From Clostridium homopropionicum DSM 5847 (GTDB lineage: Bacteria; Bacillota; Clostridia; Clostridiales; Clostridiaceae), in contig NZ_LHUR01000012.1 of the NCBI RefSeq assembly GCF_001263795.1, positions 248,001-312,000 of the forward strand: a stretch of 64,000 bases of DNA. Direction: 5' to 3'. Under the pieces are notes generated by a model. It did no database searches and had not been told where the DNA came from. It worked only from the letters and a program-made list of their open reading frames with translations. Positions 18,845-27,276 of the stretch are shown here, in pieces (the first letter of the stretch is position 1; each line of letters opens with the position of its first letter). A program made the position numbers and the translations under genes.

Positions 18845-18920
18845 ATTTTTTCCAAGTATACAAATTAACATTCTACAAAAACTATTTTTATAATACTAAA
18901 GCAAGAAAGGAGAATAATTT

Positions 18921-19148
18921 ATGTCCCGTAGACCACTTGTCCCATCTGCTAGTGCTGGTTTAGATAGATTTAAAGTAGAAGTTGCAAAAGATATGGCTGT
19001 AGAAAATTATTACGACACAAATCAATACAAAGGAGACTATACTACAAAGACAGTTGGCAAAATGGCTACTGCAGGAAATGTAGGCGGCGAAATGGTTAAA
19101 AGAATGATTGCTTCCGTAGAACAACAAATGGCAAATAAAACTGATTAG
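18921..19148 (+). CDS. Alpha/beta-type small acid-soluble spore protein
   Basis: 75 aa, normal length for the family. These proteins coat spore DNA, shift it to an A-like form and protect it from UV and chemicals. They are degraded by Gpr at germination. Visible are the conserved LDRFKVEVAKDMAVE (~14-28) and GNVGGEMVKRMIASVEQQM (~53-71), the two helices that bind DNA. The start has AGAAAGGAGAATAATTT before ATG. It should be transcribed in the forespore by sigma-G. It establishes the organism as a spore former. Confidence 0.96.
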   Translation: MSRRPLVPSASAGLDRFKVEVAKDMAVENYYDTNQYKGDYTTKTVGKMATAGNVGGEMVKRMIASVEQQMANKTD

Positions 19149-19170
19149 GCTTTGGGCTTTTCCAAAGCCT
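19147..19170 (+). terminator. SASP gene terminator
   Basis: AGGCTTTGG-gctttt-CCAAAGCCT followed by ATTTTCT. The stem begins in the stop codon itself. Confidence 0.85.
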
Positions 19171-19279
19171 ATTTTCTATTTAACCATTATTAATTGAATT
19201 TAATAATATTCTTCTGTTATACTATATTTTATAATATAAATTTGTTAATGTTCTTACAAAAATCGGAGGAAAATTACTT

Positions 19280-20488
19280 ATGAATAAGCAAAGTTTATCC
19301 AAATTGAAGCTTTTTTTTATGGGAATAGAAAATAGATTTTCTGAAAACTCTTCTATTTTTAAATCCATAAAAACCAGCTATAAAACTGGATTAAAAATAT
19401 TTAATGGAAACGGCTCTTATGAAAATGGAAAAATCAAATATAATTTTAATGGCAAAACTGAAACATCTGATATTAGTTTAATTTTAGCTAAAATCCTAAA
19501 GGATTCCGAAAGCTATGAAGCTCTTCAATTTATATATAGTGAAAGAGGCACAGATATATTAATTTCTGCAGACAATAAAAATGTAACTATGAAAAATGTA
19601 GCTATTAATGAAAGTGATATAGAAGCTTCTTTAGGTAAAACTGCTGATACTTGTAATATTGTACATCCTATCAAGGACGCTCACACCTCTACTTTATTAA
19701 ATAGAGATTACTATATAAAAGTTGGTAGTGCAGATGCATTACTTAAAGAGATAAACATAATGACAAAGGACGGAAAAATTAAAAATGATAAAATAAGAAA
19801 ATATAACCAAATTGATCATTATGTAGAGCTTTTAGATGGTATCTTCGATAAAATTTCAACTAAAGGTACACTTACTATACTTGATTGTGGCTGTGGAAAA
19901 TCATATTTATCATTTGTGCTAAATTACTATCTAACAGAAGTGAAAAAAATTAAATGCTACTTTATAGGTCTTGATTATTCAGAAGGTGTAATAGAATCCT
20001 CAAGGAAAATGGCACAAAACCTGGGATATAGAAACATGGAGTTTCACGCTATAGATATAAAAAACTATATTCCTAATAAAAAGATAAACATAGTTTTGTC
20101 TCTACATGCTTGTGATACTGCCACAGACATGGCACTTGCCTTAGGTATAAGAGTTAATTCTGATGTAATAATTGCAGTGCCTTGCTGCCATAGGGAGCTA
20201 TTAAATCAGTATTCATATGAACCCTTTAAAAGCGTTACAAAGCATGGTGTCCTAAAGGCTAGACTTGCAGATATTTTAACTGATAGTATGAGAGCCACCA
20301 TGTTAGAAGCTAAAGGCTATGAAGTTTCTGTTGTGGAATATATATCTCCTCTTGAAACGCCAAAAAATCTTATGATAAGAGCAATAAAAACTAAGGAAGA
20401 AAATCCCAAGGCTTTAGAGGAATACATGGGATTAATGAAAAGCTTAAATGCAAATCCTGCCTTATATAAATTTTTAAAAGAATGGTAA
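19280..20488 (+). CDS. Class I SAM-dependent methyltransferase (Methyltransf_32-like)
   Basis: 402 aa, soluble. The C-terminal half carries a Rossmann methyltransferase: motif I ILDCGCGKSYLSF (~197-209), the acidic loop IGLDYSEGVIESS (~229-241), FHAIDIKNY (~255-263), then VLSLHACDTATDMAL (~273-287) and the conserved AVPCCHRE (~299-306). This pattern matches the Methyltransf_32/METTL25-like group, predicted to act on RNA. The N-terminal ~130 residues have no motif I recognise. The start ATG at 19280 follows CGGAGGAAAATTACTT. The substrate is unknown. It may be co-transcribed with the DUF441 gene 66 nt downstream. Confidence 0.8.
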   Translation: MNKQSLSKLKLFFMGIENRFSENSSIFKSIKTSYKTGLKIFNGNGSYENGKIKYNFNGKTETSDISLILAKILKDSESYEALQFIYSERGTDILISADNKNVTMKNVAINESDIEASLGKTADTCNIVHPIKDAHTSTLLNRDYYIKVGSADALLKEINIMTKDGKIKNDKIRKYNQIDHYVELLDGIFDKISTKGTLTILDCGCGKSYLSFVLNYYLTEVKKIKCYFIGLDYSEGVIESSRKMAQNLGYRNMEFHAIDIKNYIPNKKINIVLSLHACDTATDMALALGIRVNSDVIIAVPCCHRELLNQYSYEPFKSVTKHGVLKARLADILTDSMRATMLEAKGYEVSVVEYISPLETPKNLMIRAIKTKEENPKALEEYMGLMKSLNANPALYKFLKEW

Positions 20489-20554
20489 TTCATTAACAAA
20501 AATTTTTAAAATAAATAATATAAAACTATAAGTAATTAGTGTAAGGTGTTTTCA

Positions 20555-21016
20555 TTGTTAAGTAAAATAATTCTTATAGTTTTATTTATTTTGTCTTTAA
20601 TAAATAAAAACAAAAGTCTTACTGGAGCTGCATTTATTATTTTTATCATTTCCCTTATAGACAATGGCAAAAGTGCAGACTTCATAGAAAAACATTTTAT
20701 GAATTTAGGAATGACCTTTCTAATGATATGGATGCTTGCACCATTAATTAAGCAAACTTCTATAGAAACAATAGATTTAAATCAGCTTTTAAATGCTAGA
20801 TCAATTATATCAATTATTGCAGGAATCTTAGCTGTACTAGTAGCCTCCAAAGGAGTGACTTTTTTAAAGCTTAACTCAGATACTATGCCTGGAATCCTTA
20901 TTGGTTCAATTATTGGTGTTACATTTTTAGGTGGAGTTCCGGTAGGACCTTTAATAGCCTCTGGAATTGTATGTGGAGTATTAAAATTAATTAATTATAT
21001 ATTTGAATTAAAATAA
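20555..21016 (+). CDS. DUF441 family membrane protein
   Basis: 153-aa integral membrane protein with four to five hydrophobic stretches. Conserved DUF441 (YtwI-like) blocks: NKNKSLTGAAF (~15), KHFMNLGMTFLMIWMLAPL (~47-65), and near the end PGILIGSIIGVTFLGGVPVGPLIASG (read in two parts around 117-140). Function is unknown across the family. A GTG at 20546 could extend it, but the ribosome binding site AAGGTG covers that codon and is spaced 6 nt from TTG 20555, so the TTG is the likely start. Confidence 0.85.
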   Translation: MLSKIILIVLFILSLINKNKSLTGAAFIIFIISLIDNGKSADFIEKHFMNLGMTFLMIWMLAPLIKQTSIETIDLNQLLNARSIISIIAGILAVLVASKGVTFLKLNSDTMPGILIGSIIGVTFLGGVPVGPLIASGIVCGVLKLINYIFELK

Positions 21017-21066
21017 TAAAGAGCTATAATAAGCTTATTGAAAAATATTTCTAAAGAGGTGTTGCC

Positions 21067-21726
21067 ATGGATAAATTAGAATATGAATTTTGCAGTAATG
21101 TACCTGTGTATAAATGTAGTTTCTGCGGTAAATGCAGCTCATTTATTGAGTCTACTTCTTATACAAGCATAAAAACTAGAGGATGTTGTTGGTATTTCCC
21201 AAAATATTCTCTAATAGATATGAAAAATATTATTGATTCTGGAAACAAAAATTTTATATATAGTCTTTTAAATATGGACAATGCGGAAATTTATCAATAC
21301 TGCATTAACGTCAATGGTGAATTTAATAAAAAAGAATATGAAGAATATTTAAAAGAAACTTTTCAAGAGGACTCTGAAGTTTCAGATTTTGACCAAAAAC
21401 TATTTTTTAGACTGTGTCCCTTTGCTACTACTAAAGGCTGTAGTATAGCCTTTGATTTAAGACCGCACCCATGTAATTTGTACTTATGTAGAGAAGTTAT
21501 CAATTCTTGCGGTAAAGATTATAAAGAATTTTCTAAAGAGAGAAAGGATTATTATTCTTACTGCAACTACTATTCAGATACATTAAAATATATCTTAATG
21601 GATAATACTGTTGATCTTACAAAGGATCCATTTAAAGCTATTGATATATTAGAAAAAACAGAAATTCCAACCTTCGAGTTTAAAAATTTAAAACCAATTA
21701 TCTTTAATGCTGATCTGTCTTATTGA
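21067..21726 (+). CDS. Cysteine-rich cytoplasmic protein, function unknown
   Basis: 219 aa with clustered cysteines. The N-terminus has C-x5-...-KCSFCGKCSSF (~17-27) and RGCCWYF (~38-44). Later come CPFATTKGCSIAF (~116-128), PHPCNLYLCRE (~133-143) and NSC. The CxxCxxC spacing suggests a metal or iron-sulfur site, as in YkgJ-type cysteine-cluster proteins, but I do not see a full family signature. It starts at ATG after AAAGAGGTGTTGCC. Its 3' end overlaps the 3' end of the converging SDR gene by 23 nt. Confidence 0.65.
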   Translation: MDKLEYEFCSNVPVYKCSFCGKCSSFIESTSYTSIKTRGCCWYFPKYSLIDMKNIIDSGNKNFIYSLLNMDNAEIYQYCINVNGEFNKKEYEEYLKETFQEDSEVSDFDQKLFFRLCPFATTKGCSIAFDLRPHPCNLYLCREVINSCGKDYKEFSKERKDYYSYCNYYSDTLKYILMDNTVDLTKDPFKAIDILEKTEIPTFEFKNLKPIIFNADLSY

Positions 21727-22507
21727 TAAGCTTGTCTTGAATTTTTCTTATAGCTTTTGCCGTAATATTCCCTGGCAAAAGCTTTGATACTATAATAGCA
21801 ATTTTATTCTGTATTCCAGGTATAACAAGCCTTTTGTTTTTCTTTAATGCTAAAAAAGCAGCCAATGCAACTTTTTTAGCCTCCATTGAGCCTTTAATTT
21901 GGGCTTTACCTGCCCTTTTAGAAAATTCAGATTTTGTAGCTCCAGGACATATGGTTGTAACAGTTATACCATAATCCTTTAGTTCATTGTAAATCGCTTC
22001 TGAAAAAGACAACACATATGCCTTTGTAGCATAATATACAGCCGTATAAGGACCTGGCTGATAGGCACCTGTAGAAGCTACATTTAATATTTTTCCTCTT
22101 TTATTTTTAATCATCATTTTTGAAAATAGCTTTGTTAAGTTAGTTAGTGAAGTCATATTTAATTGAATTATTTTGTTATCTATATCATAATCAATTTCAT
22201 GAAACAACCCACTTGCTCCTGCTCCTGCATTATTTACAAGAATATCTATATTCATATTAAGATTTAATACTTCTTCATATAGCTCATAAGCAGAATTAGG
22301 ATATGACAAGTCCTTATTAATAATTATTACTTGAGTACCGTATTTTTCTCTTAATTCCTTTTCTACTTCCATTAGTTTTCTCAAGTCTCTAGCTACAATA
22401 ATAAGATCATACCCATTTTGTGCAAATATTTTAGAAAGTTCATAACCTATACCTGTTGATGCCCCAGTAATTAAAACCGTTTCTCTTTTTTTATCAATTT
22501 GCTTCAT
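21704..22507 (-). CDS. Short-chain dehydrogenase/reductase
   Basis: 267 aa, classical SDR size. NAD(P)-binding TGASTGIGYEL (~14-24), NNAGAGASG (~92-100), catalytic Ser/Tyr/Lys as NVASTGAY (~143-150) and YYATK (~159-163). An Arg at the end of strand 2 (VARDLRK) favours NADP(H). The C-terminal extension matches the DltE/YqjQ-like group of SDRs acting on lipophilic or unknown substrates. The ATG has GGGAG 5 nt upstream, located inside the 3' end of the preceding M15 gene. With only one base between stop and start, the two are probably translated from one mRNA. Confidence 0.9.
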   Translation of the reverse strand: MKQIDKKRETVLITGASTGIGYELSKIFAQNGYDLIIVARDLRKLMEVEKELREKYGTQVIIINKDLSYPNSAYELYEEVLNLNMNIDILVNNAGAGASGLFHEIDYDIDNKIIQLNMTSLTNLTKLFSKMMIKNKRGKILNVASTGAYQPGPYTAVYYATKAYVLSFSEAIYNELKDYGITVTTICPGATKSEFSKRAGKAQIKGSMEAKKVALAAFLALKKNKRLVIPGIQNKIAIIVSKLLPGNITAKAIRKIQDKLINKTDQH

Positions 22508-22508
22508 A

Positions 22509-23459
22509 CTAACTCCCTATACCCTCGTCAATAACTTTAATAAATTTATTTACATTTGAATCCTTTATTGGAGCTCCAAAATACCAAGGCTTTTCTCTTT
22601 GAATTTCTCCACCAAAATATCTAGCTTTATAAATAATTTCAGGTCTATACTCAAAATGTAATATATCAAAATGCCCCCATTTACCTCCCCAGACAAAATT
22701 GTTTTTTTCAAAAACTTCTACAATTTCTGTTGGATAAGAAAGCATTCTCTTTTCTCCATCCTGTCTTGAAGCCCATTTCCAGTAATCTCTTTTATCACTT
22801 TTTAGATCAATGGCTATCCCAAATGCGTGTGCACTTAATTGATTTGTCCCTGAAATTAAACGATAATTAAAAGTTCCACTAGGTGGAAATATACATGCTC
22901 CTATATTTCCTCTATCCTTAATAATACCAGATATTTCACTCATAGCATTTTTTAAGGATTCCGCTGCCTTATTATTTTTATTGAAATCTAAGTAAGTATA
23001 TCCTACTTTAACTCTAACAAGATTTGATTGTACCTTTTCCTTTGAACCCCCATAAACCTCTTTTAACAATGGATATATCCTTCTACGTCCTGGGTCATGG
23101 TCTTCATCCATAAGCCTATTTATTCTTTGTAGAGGATATTTTGTCTCTAACATATCCTGTAGATCAGGATATGAAAGTTTATCCTTTGGAGATTTTTGTT
23201 TTTTATCATCATATAGTAATTTAGAACCGCCTTTTGTAACTAAATAAACTTTATCATCTATTGTTTTCTCTACCTTTACTATAAGGTCTGGATAAGCTAT
23301 CATTATACATAATAAGTCTTGTTTCATAATTATATCATAATCTAATCTATTTTCTTCAGTAAAAGCGTAAGCATTTACCCTGATTGCAAAATTATTTTGT
23401 ATTATCCCCATGGAAATAAAAAAAGTAATCACATATGTTAACAACTTTCCATTATTCAT
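22509..23459 (-). CDS. M15-family D-Ala-D-Ala carboxypeptidase-like peptidase, secreted
   Basis: 316 aa with an N-terminal signal sequence or anchor (KLLTYVITFFISMGIIQ, ~5-21). The catalytic domain is M15_4/VanY-like: zinc ligands in SAHAFGIAIDL (~211-221, H-x6-D) and WGHFDILHFEYR (~261-272, second His), preceded by GTFNYRLISGTNQLS. Such enzymes trim peptidoglycan stem peptides outside the membrane. Here the fold is joined to a ~150-residue N-terminal region I do not recognise. It is followed at one-base distance by the SDR gene. The ribosome binding site is weak (AAAGGAA, 11 nt from ATG). Confidence 0.8.
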   Translation of the reverse strand: MNNGKLLTYVITFFISMGIIQNNFAIRVNAYAFTEENRLDYDIIMKQDLLCIMIAYPDLIVKVEKTIDDKVYLVTKGGSKLLYDDKKQKSPKDKLSYPDLQDMLETKYPLQRINRLMDEDHDPGRRRIYPLLKEVYGGSKEKVQSNLVRVKVGYTYLDFNKNNKAAESLKNAMSEISGIIKDRGNIGACIFPPSGTFNYRLISGTNQLSAHAFGIAIDLKSDKRDYWKWASRQDGEKRMLSYPTEIVEVFEKNNFVWGGKWGHFDILHFEYRPEIIYKARYFGGEIQREKPWYFGAPIKDSNVNKFIKVIDEGIGS

Positions 23460-23563
23460 AATCTACATTTCCTTTCAATGAATTTAAGTTATAAAAACGT
23501 AATAAAAAATCATACCTTGTTTAGTATATGTAAAAAAAATTATTTGATAAGTAAGTTTTATAG

Positions 23564-23592
23564 TTGACAAAAAAGTATAAAAAGCTTATACT
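23564..23592 (+). promoter_or_regulatory. Sigma-A promoter of the tetR gene
   Basis: TTGACA (23564-23569), 17-bp spacer, TATACT (23587-23592). Near-consensus and correctly spaced. The start point would fall inside the palindrome at 23592-23604. Confidence 0.8.
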
Positions 23593-23604
23593 GAACATAG
23601 TTCA
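23592..23604. promoter_or_regulatory. TetR operator 1
   Basis: TGAAC-ATA-GTTCA, a perfect inverted repeat starting at the last base of the -10 box of the tetR promoter. The same half-sites recur at 24227-24239 before the next gene. Confidence 0.75.
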
Positions 23605-23626
23605 TTTGAAACTAGAGGTGTTAATT

Positions 23627-24190
23627 TTGTCAAGAATTATAGATAATCCTAGAGAATTAATTTTAAGTAAATCAAAAGAAATATTATATAATGAAGGCTA
23701 TTCCGCACTAAACATGAGAAATGTAGCTAAAGCATGCCAAATAGCTCTTGGAACTATTTATAATTATTTCCCAACTAAAAAAGAATTAGTTATGGAAATG
23801 ATGATTGATTATTGGAAGAAATATTTTTTAATATTGGATTCTATTAAACACTCTGATGGTGATCTTTATTACAAACTAGAAAAAATTTTTAACGAACTTT
23901 CTAACTTCATCAAAACCTTTAAAGAAGTTTGGTTAAAGCCTGAACTTTGCGATACTTCAGAATTTATCCAAAGTGGACTTGAAAAACAATATTTATATAT
24001 GTCAGAGTTGATTAGAATTATAGAGAATATTCTATCCTCAGATACTTATTATACTAATAGTGAACTAAATAAAAGATTAAGTTCAAATGAAATAGCCAGC
24101 TTTATAGTAGTAAATTTTATTTCAATGATCCAAATGCCTTTTTTCAAATATGAAAGCTTTGAAAAACTGTTAAAGGCATTTTTAAAATAA
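23627..24190 (+). CDS. TetR/AcrR family repressor
   Basis: 187 aa. N-terminal HTH of the TetR type: ILSKSKEILYNEGYSALNM (read through ~11-29), NVAKACQIALGTIYNYFPTKKELV (~32-55). The C-terminal ligand-binding half is poorly conserved, as usual. The frame runs back to 23564, but that is promoter sequence. The TTG at 23627 has AGAGGTG 6 nt upstream and is the likely start. Identical operator half-sites in front of this gene and the next one argue for autoregulation plus control of the membrane protein gene downstream. Confidence 0.88.
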   Translation: MSRIIDNPRELILSKSKEILYNEGYSALNMRNVAKACQIALGTIYNYFPTKKELVMEMMIDYWKKYFLILDSIKHSDGDLYYKLEKIFNELSNFIKTFKEVWLKPELCDTSEFIQSGLEKQYLYMSELIRIIENILSSDTYYTNSELNKRLSSNEIASFIVVNFISMIQMPFFKYESFEKLLKAFLK

Positions 24191-24226
24191 TCATATGGAG
24201 ACATATGATTTTAAATTGAACACAGA

Positions 24227-24239
24227 TGAACATTGTTCA
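24227..24239. promoter_or_regulatory. TetR operator 2
   Basis: TGAAC-ATT-GTTCA, the same palindrome as at 23592-23604 apart from the central base. An extra half-site TGAACA lies just upstream (24217-24222). It sits ~40 nt before the start of the HsmA-like gene. A small hairpin (TCATATG/CATATGA) between the tetR stop and this site may separate the two transcripts. Confidence 0.75.
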
Positions 24240-24277
24240 TTTCAAATAATAATTTTAACTTTTGGGAGGGATATTTA

Positions 24278-24646
24278 ATGGTTAAGTATTCAGTAATATT
24301 CATCAATTTAGCTCTATTATTTTATACAGTGGGAGTTTTGAGTGAAAAAAAACAAGGAGAATTAAAAAAGTGGCATTTAGCAGTATTCTGGGTTGGACTA
24401 GTTTTTGATACCCTTGGAACAACAATTATGGGCAAACTAGCTGGAGAAGGTTTTGGCTTAAATTTTCATGGTATAACAGGTATGTTAGCAATAGCTTTAA
24501 TGCTTTCTCATGCACTTTGGGCTACAGTTGTAATGATTAAAAATGATAAAAAGGCAAAAGCTAATTTCCATAAATTTAGCATTTTTGTATGGTTCATTTG
24601 GTTATTTCCTTTTGTATCTGGTGCAATTTATGGAATGACAAGATAA
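24278..24646 (+). CDS. HsmA-family (TIGR03987) four-helix membrane protein
   Basis: 122 aa with four hydrophobic segments (~5-22, ~30-48, ~64-85, ~98-117). Conserved features: LYTVGVLSEKKQG (~16-28), FDTLGTTIMG (~41-50), HGITGMLAI with a membrane His (~62-70), HALWAT (~77-82), FHKFS (~97-101). This fits the HsmA/TIGR03987 family of unknown function. An in-frame start at 24233 exists but falls in the operator region. The ATG at 24278 has GGGAGGGATATTTA before it. The operator shared with tetR suggests it is the regulator's main target, perhaps a stress or efflux-type function (inference). Confidence 0.8.
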   Translation: MVKYSVIFINLALLFYTVGVLSEKKQGELKKWHLAVFWVGLVFDTLGTTIMGKLAGEGFGLNFHGITGMLAIALMLSHALWATVVMIKNDKKAKANFHKFSIFVWFIWLFPFVSGAIYGMTR

Positions 24647-24652
24647 TAGATC

Positions 24653-24692
24653 TCATGTGTGAATTTGCATAAGGCTACAAATTCACACATGA
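24653..24692 (+). terminator. Terminator of the HsmA-like gene
   Basis: 15-bp perfect stem (TCATGTGTGAATTTG / CAAATTCACACATGA), loop 10 nt, then TTTATTTTAT. Confidence 0.85.
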
Positions 24693-24737
24693 TTTATTTT
24701 ATGAGGTATTATGTATTTATTTAGAACAATTGAAAAT

Positions 24738-25247
24738 TTATTTTTGAAATTCTTTTGCTAAGTTGACTAATGGTTTATCACACATTCTATATACAGTCCA
24801 TTCATCCATAGGAACTGCCCCTAAATGCTTGTATACTTTGATGGATGGTTCATTCCAATCAAGGCAGCTCCATTCTAGTCTGCCGCATCCTCTTTCTATT
24901 GCTAAATTTCCTAAAAAAGATAGCATTATCTTTCCTATTCCCTTTCCTCTCATGCTTTCTTTTACAAATAAGTCCTCTAAATATATACCTGGCCTACCTA
25001 AAAAAGTAGAGAAGTTATGAAAAAACAATGCAAATGATACAGGTTCATTTTCATATTCTCCTATTATAACCTCAGCTACCTTACGGTTAAAAAGTGAATC
25101 CCTTAATATTTCTTCGGTTGCAACCACTTCATTTTCCATTTTCTCATACCTTGCTAGCTCTTTTATAAAATCCAATATAATGACCGTGTCTTCTTCCTTA
25201 GCAAATCTTATTTTAAATTCATCCAATTTACAATCAATATAATTCAA
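24738..25247 (-). CDS. GNAT N-acetyltransferase
   Basis: 169 aa. GNAT fold with the acetyl-CoA loop read as VKESMRGKGIGKIML (~105-119) and the GRLEWSCLDWNEPSIKVYKHLGA block (~130-152) typical of diamine/thialysine acetyltransferase-like (SSAT-like) GNATs, including FIKELARYEKMENEV near the N-terminus. That subgroup acetylates polyamines or thialysine. The exact substrate is not certain. A GTG at 25277 would lengthen it by 10 residues, but AAGGAGG lies 8 nt before TTG 25247, which I take as the start. Confidence 0.85.
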   Translation of the reverse strand: MNYIDCKLDEFKIRFAKEEDTVIILDFIKELARYEKMENEVVATEEILRDSLFNRKVAEVIIGEYENEPVSFALFFHNFSTFLGRPGIYLEDLFVKESMRGKGIGKIMLSFLGNLAIERGCGRLEWSCLDWNEPSIKVYKHLGAVPMDEWTVYRMCDKPLVNLAKEFQK

Positions 25248-25360
25248 TTTTGTTTCCTCCTTGTGTACTTTTAACACTTATCCTATCATAGCTTGTCTTT
25301 TATGTAAATTACCTATAGAATTCCATAGCTTCAGCAGCTTAGTTATTTGATTGCTAAATG

Positions 25361-25400
25361 AATAAAGTAACTATTCATTAACTGAATAGCTACTTTATTT
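25361..25400 (-). terminator. Terminator of the cysteine-rich 170-aa gene
   Basis: Stem AATAAAGTAACTATTCA / TGAATAGCTACTTTATT (one mismatch), 5-nt loop, just past the stop codon at 25407. Confidence 0.75.
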
Positions 25401-25406
25401 TTATCT

Positions 25407-25919
25407 TTAATCTACTGGAGTGCAGCAATCCTCACAATAAACAACTGTTAGACTTACTAAAGCATTATCTTGAATATCCCCATTAGGTGCAAAAGCAGTA
25501 ACAGTAAATGTTACATCTTCATCTCCTACACATAGAGGTTGAACTAAGGTTGTATCAAATTCTCCACCAAAGTTTGAATCTTCAACAAATCTATGGCAGA
25601 AAAATATTGTTCCTTCTGAAATTCCTTCAATTAGAGCAAATTTAGCTTCGCCCATTTCTTGTACAAAAGAAGCATATATCTTTGTAATACAAGAGTTTGC
25701 AGGAACAGTAACTGTAGCAACTCCGTCATCATCACTTTCGCAAACAGAATTTGCTACGCATAAGCATTGTCTCCCTCCACCTTGACATTTGCAATTACAA
25801 TCTACTTTCCACTCTTTAGATGCTAAAGCACAACAACATCTCTTTATAGTTTCTTTAATTGCTCTTAATTCTCTTGCAATATAGTCTTCACCTGAACTGT
25901 TTTCTATATTACTGTTCAT
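25407..25919 (-). CDS. Cysteine-rich protein, possible spore-surface protein
   Basis: 170 aa. Start ATG at 25919 with AGGAGGTATACC directly upstream. The longer frame to 26024 has no signal for initiation. N-terminal ~40 residues are helical with IKRCCCALAS. Then a cysteine- and glycine-rich turn DCNCKCQGGGRQCLC (~55-69) and a C-terminal ~90-residue beta-rich domain (GVATVTVPANSCITKIYASF, VSLTVVYCEDCC). Fourteen or more cysteines and no membrane segment recall clostridial spore-coat or exosporium proteins, but I do not recognise a named family. It is a monocistronic unit with its own terminator. Confidence 0.6.
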   Translation of the reverse strand: MNSNIENSSGEDYIARELRAIKETIKRCCCALASKEWKVDCNCKCQGGGRQCLCVANSVCESDDDGVATVTVPANSCITKIYASFVQEMGEAKFALIEGISEGTIFFCHRFVEDSNFGGEFDTTLVQPLCVGDEDVTFTVTAFAPNGDIQDNALVSLTVVYCEDCCTPVD

Positions 25920-26020
25920 GGTATACCTCCTAATATATAATAAAAGAATTTTTCTACTTTTAAAGTCACTTCTAGTGTGACTAATATATACTATGAGGTT
26001 TATATTTAAATAGTGATAAT

Positions 26021-26812
26021 TCATATATAATATAATTCACCTTTAAAAATCATAACTGCTTTACCTGACAGAAAAACTCTATCTCCAGCAACTTGAACCT
26101 TTAGACTTCCTCCTCTATCAGAAGCTTGATATGCCATAAAAATGTCTTTGCCTAATTTATCTTTCCAGTAAGGTCCTAAGCAGCAATGAGCAGAACCAGT
26201 TACTGGGTCTTCAAAAATCCCTGCTTCTGGAGCAAAAAAACGTGAAACGAAATCATACTCTGGTGATTTTGAAATACTTGTAACCATTACACCATGCATA
26301 GGAATATTCATAATTTCATTGTAATTAGGTTTCATATTTCTTACTTCTTCCTCTGATTCAACCTGTATTAAATAATTAGATTTACTTCTTCCAATGTAAA
26401 TTGGCTTAATTCCAAGAGCTTCAATTAATCCTTTTGGAGGGTCAGAAGGCTCCTGTGATAATGCTGGGAAATCTAATTGAATCCAGTTATCTATTAGCTT
26501 TGCCTTTAAAATACCACTTTTCGTATAAAATTTTGCTTCCTTATCCCTGCTCAGATTTCCATTTTCCCATAAAACATAGGCACTGGCTAAGGTTGCATGT
26601 CCACATAAATCTATTTCCATACTTGGAGTAAACCATCTTAAACTATATCCATCCTCTTTTTCTAATAAAAATGCAGTTTCGGATAAATTCATTTCCTTAG
26701 CTAAACTTTGCATAAAGCTTTCTTCTTTTGGCTCCTTTAATATGCAAATTGCTGCTGGATTGCCTGAAAAAGCCTTGTTGGTAAAAGCATCTACTTGAAA
26801 AATTTCTATCAT
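26021..26812 (-). CDS. PhzF-family isomerase
   Basis: 263 aa. PhzF/DapF-like double-barrel fold: IEIFQVDAFTNKAFSGNPAA (~2-21), catalytic Glu in MNLSETAFL (~42-50), LRWFTPSMEIDLCGHATLA (~59-77), EDPVTGSAHCCLGPYW (~206-221). Members isomerise small acids by proton transfer. PhzF itself serves phenazine synthesis, but most homologues, like this one, have no assigned substrate and no phenazine genes nearby. The first ATG (26827) lacks a ribosome binding site. The ATG at 26812 is preceded by GGGGGAAATTTAT. Confidence 0.88.
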   Translation of the reverse strand: MIEIFQVDAFTNKAFSGNPAAICILKEPKEESFMQSLAKEMNLSETAFLLEKEDGYSLRWFTPSMEIDLCGHATLASAYVLWENGNLSRDKEAKFYTKSGILKAKLIDNWIQLDFPALSQEPSDPPKGLIEALGIKPIYIGRSKSNYLIQVESEEEVRNMKPNYNEIMNIPMHGVMVTSISKSPEYDFVSRFFAPEAGIFEDPVTGSAHCCLGPYWKDKLGKDIFMAYQASDRGGSLKVQVAGDRVFLSGKAVMIFKGELYYI

Positions 26813-26844
26813 ATAAATTTCCCCCATTTAAAGTTACTGATTTA

Positions 26845-27276
26845 TTATTTTAAATTCTTTAAGCAATCAATATAAATTATATATTTGGAACTACCTTCCT
26901 GTAAAGAAACATTTTTCTTCTCATCTATGCCCTCTATTTTTTCTTCAACAATTTTATTTGGAGCAAACACATCTTTTATTTTATTTACAGCTGCACTACC
27001 ATATTGTGTATTTGCAAGAGCAACTATTGCAATTGCTGCAGCAATAGCATCATATAAATTTTCATATTCTTCAAAGCTGTAATCATCCTCTTCACTCATA
27101 TAGCCTTGTATACTCGTTTCTGTAAAATCATCCACTAGAACTGCATCTGCAGCACTCATTTTATCTCTTGTAACAGTCAGGGCAACCCTTAGAGCATATT
27201 CTGCATAATTGCCATATAGCTGTTCAAATGCGTCACTATCTCCCTCTTTAATCTTTTCCAATAAAACTCTTTCCAA
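26845..27276 (-). CDS. Truncated sigma-70-like N-terminus joined to an unrelated tail
   Basis: 143 aa from TTG 27276, which has AGGGGGT 6 nt upstream. GTG 27306 is a possible longer start without a site. Residues 1-40 (ERVLLEKIKEGDSDAFEQLYGNY...LTVTRDKMSAADAV) read like region 2 of an ECF sigma factor. Homology then stops. The remainder is acidic (EEDDYSFEEYENLYD), then a hydrophobic segment AIAAAIAIVALANTQYG, then a basic/charged tail with DVFAPNK. Regions 2.4 and 4, needed for promoter recognition, are absent, so it cannot work as a sigma factor. It may be a gene remnant refitted as a small membrane protein, or a chimera. Confidence 0.5.
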   Translation of the reverse strand: MERVLLEKIKEGDSDAFEQLYGNYAEYALRVALTVTRDKMSAADAVLVDDFTETSIQGYMSEEDDYSFEEYENLYDAIAAAIAIVALANTQYGSAAVNKIKDVFAPNKIVEEKIEGIDEKKNVSLQEGSSKYIIYIDCLKNLK

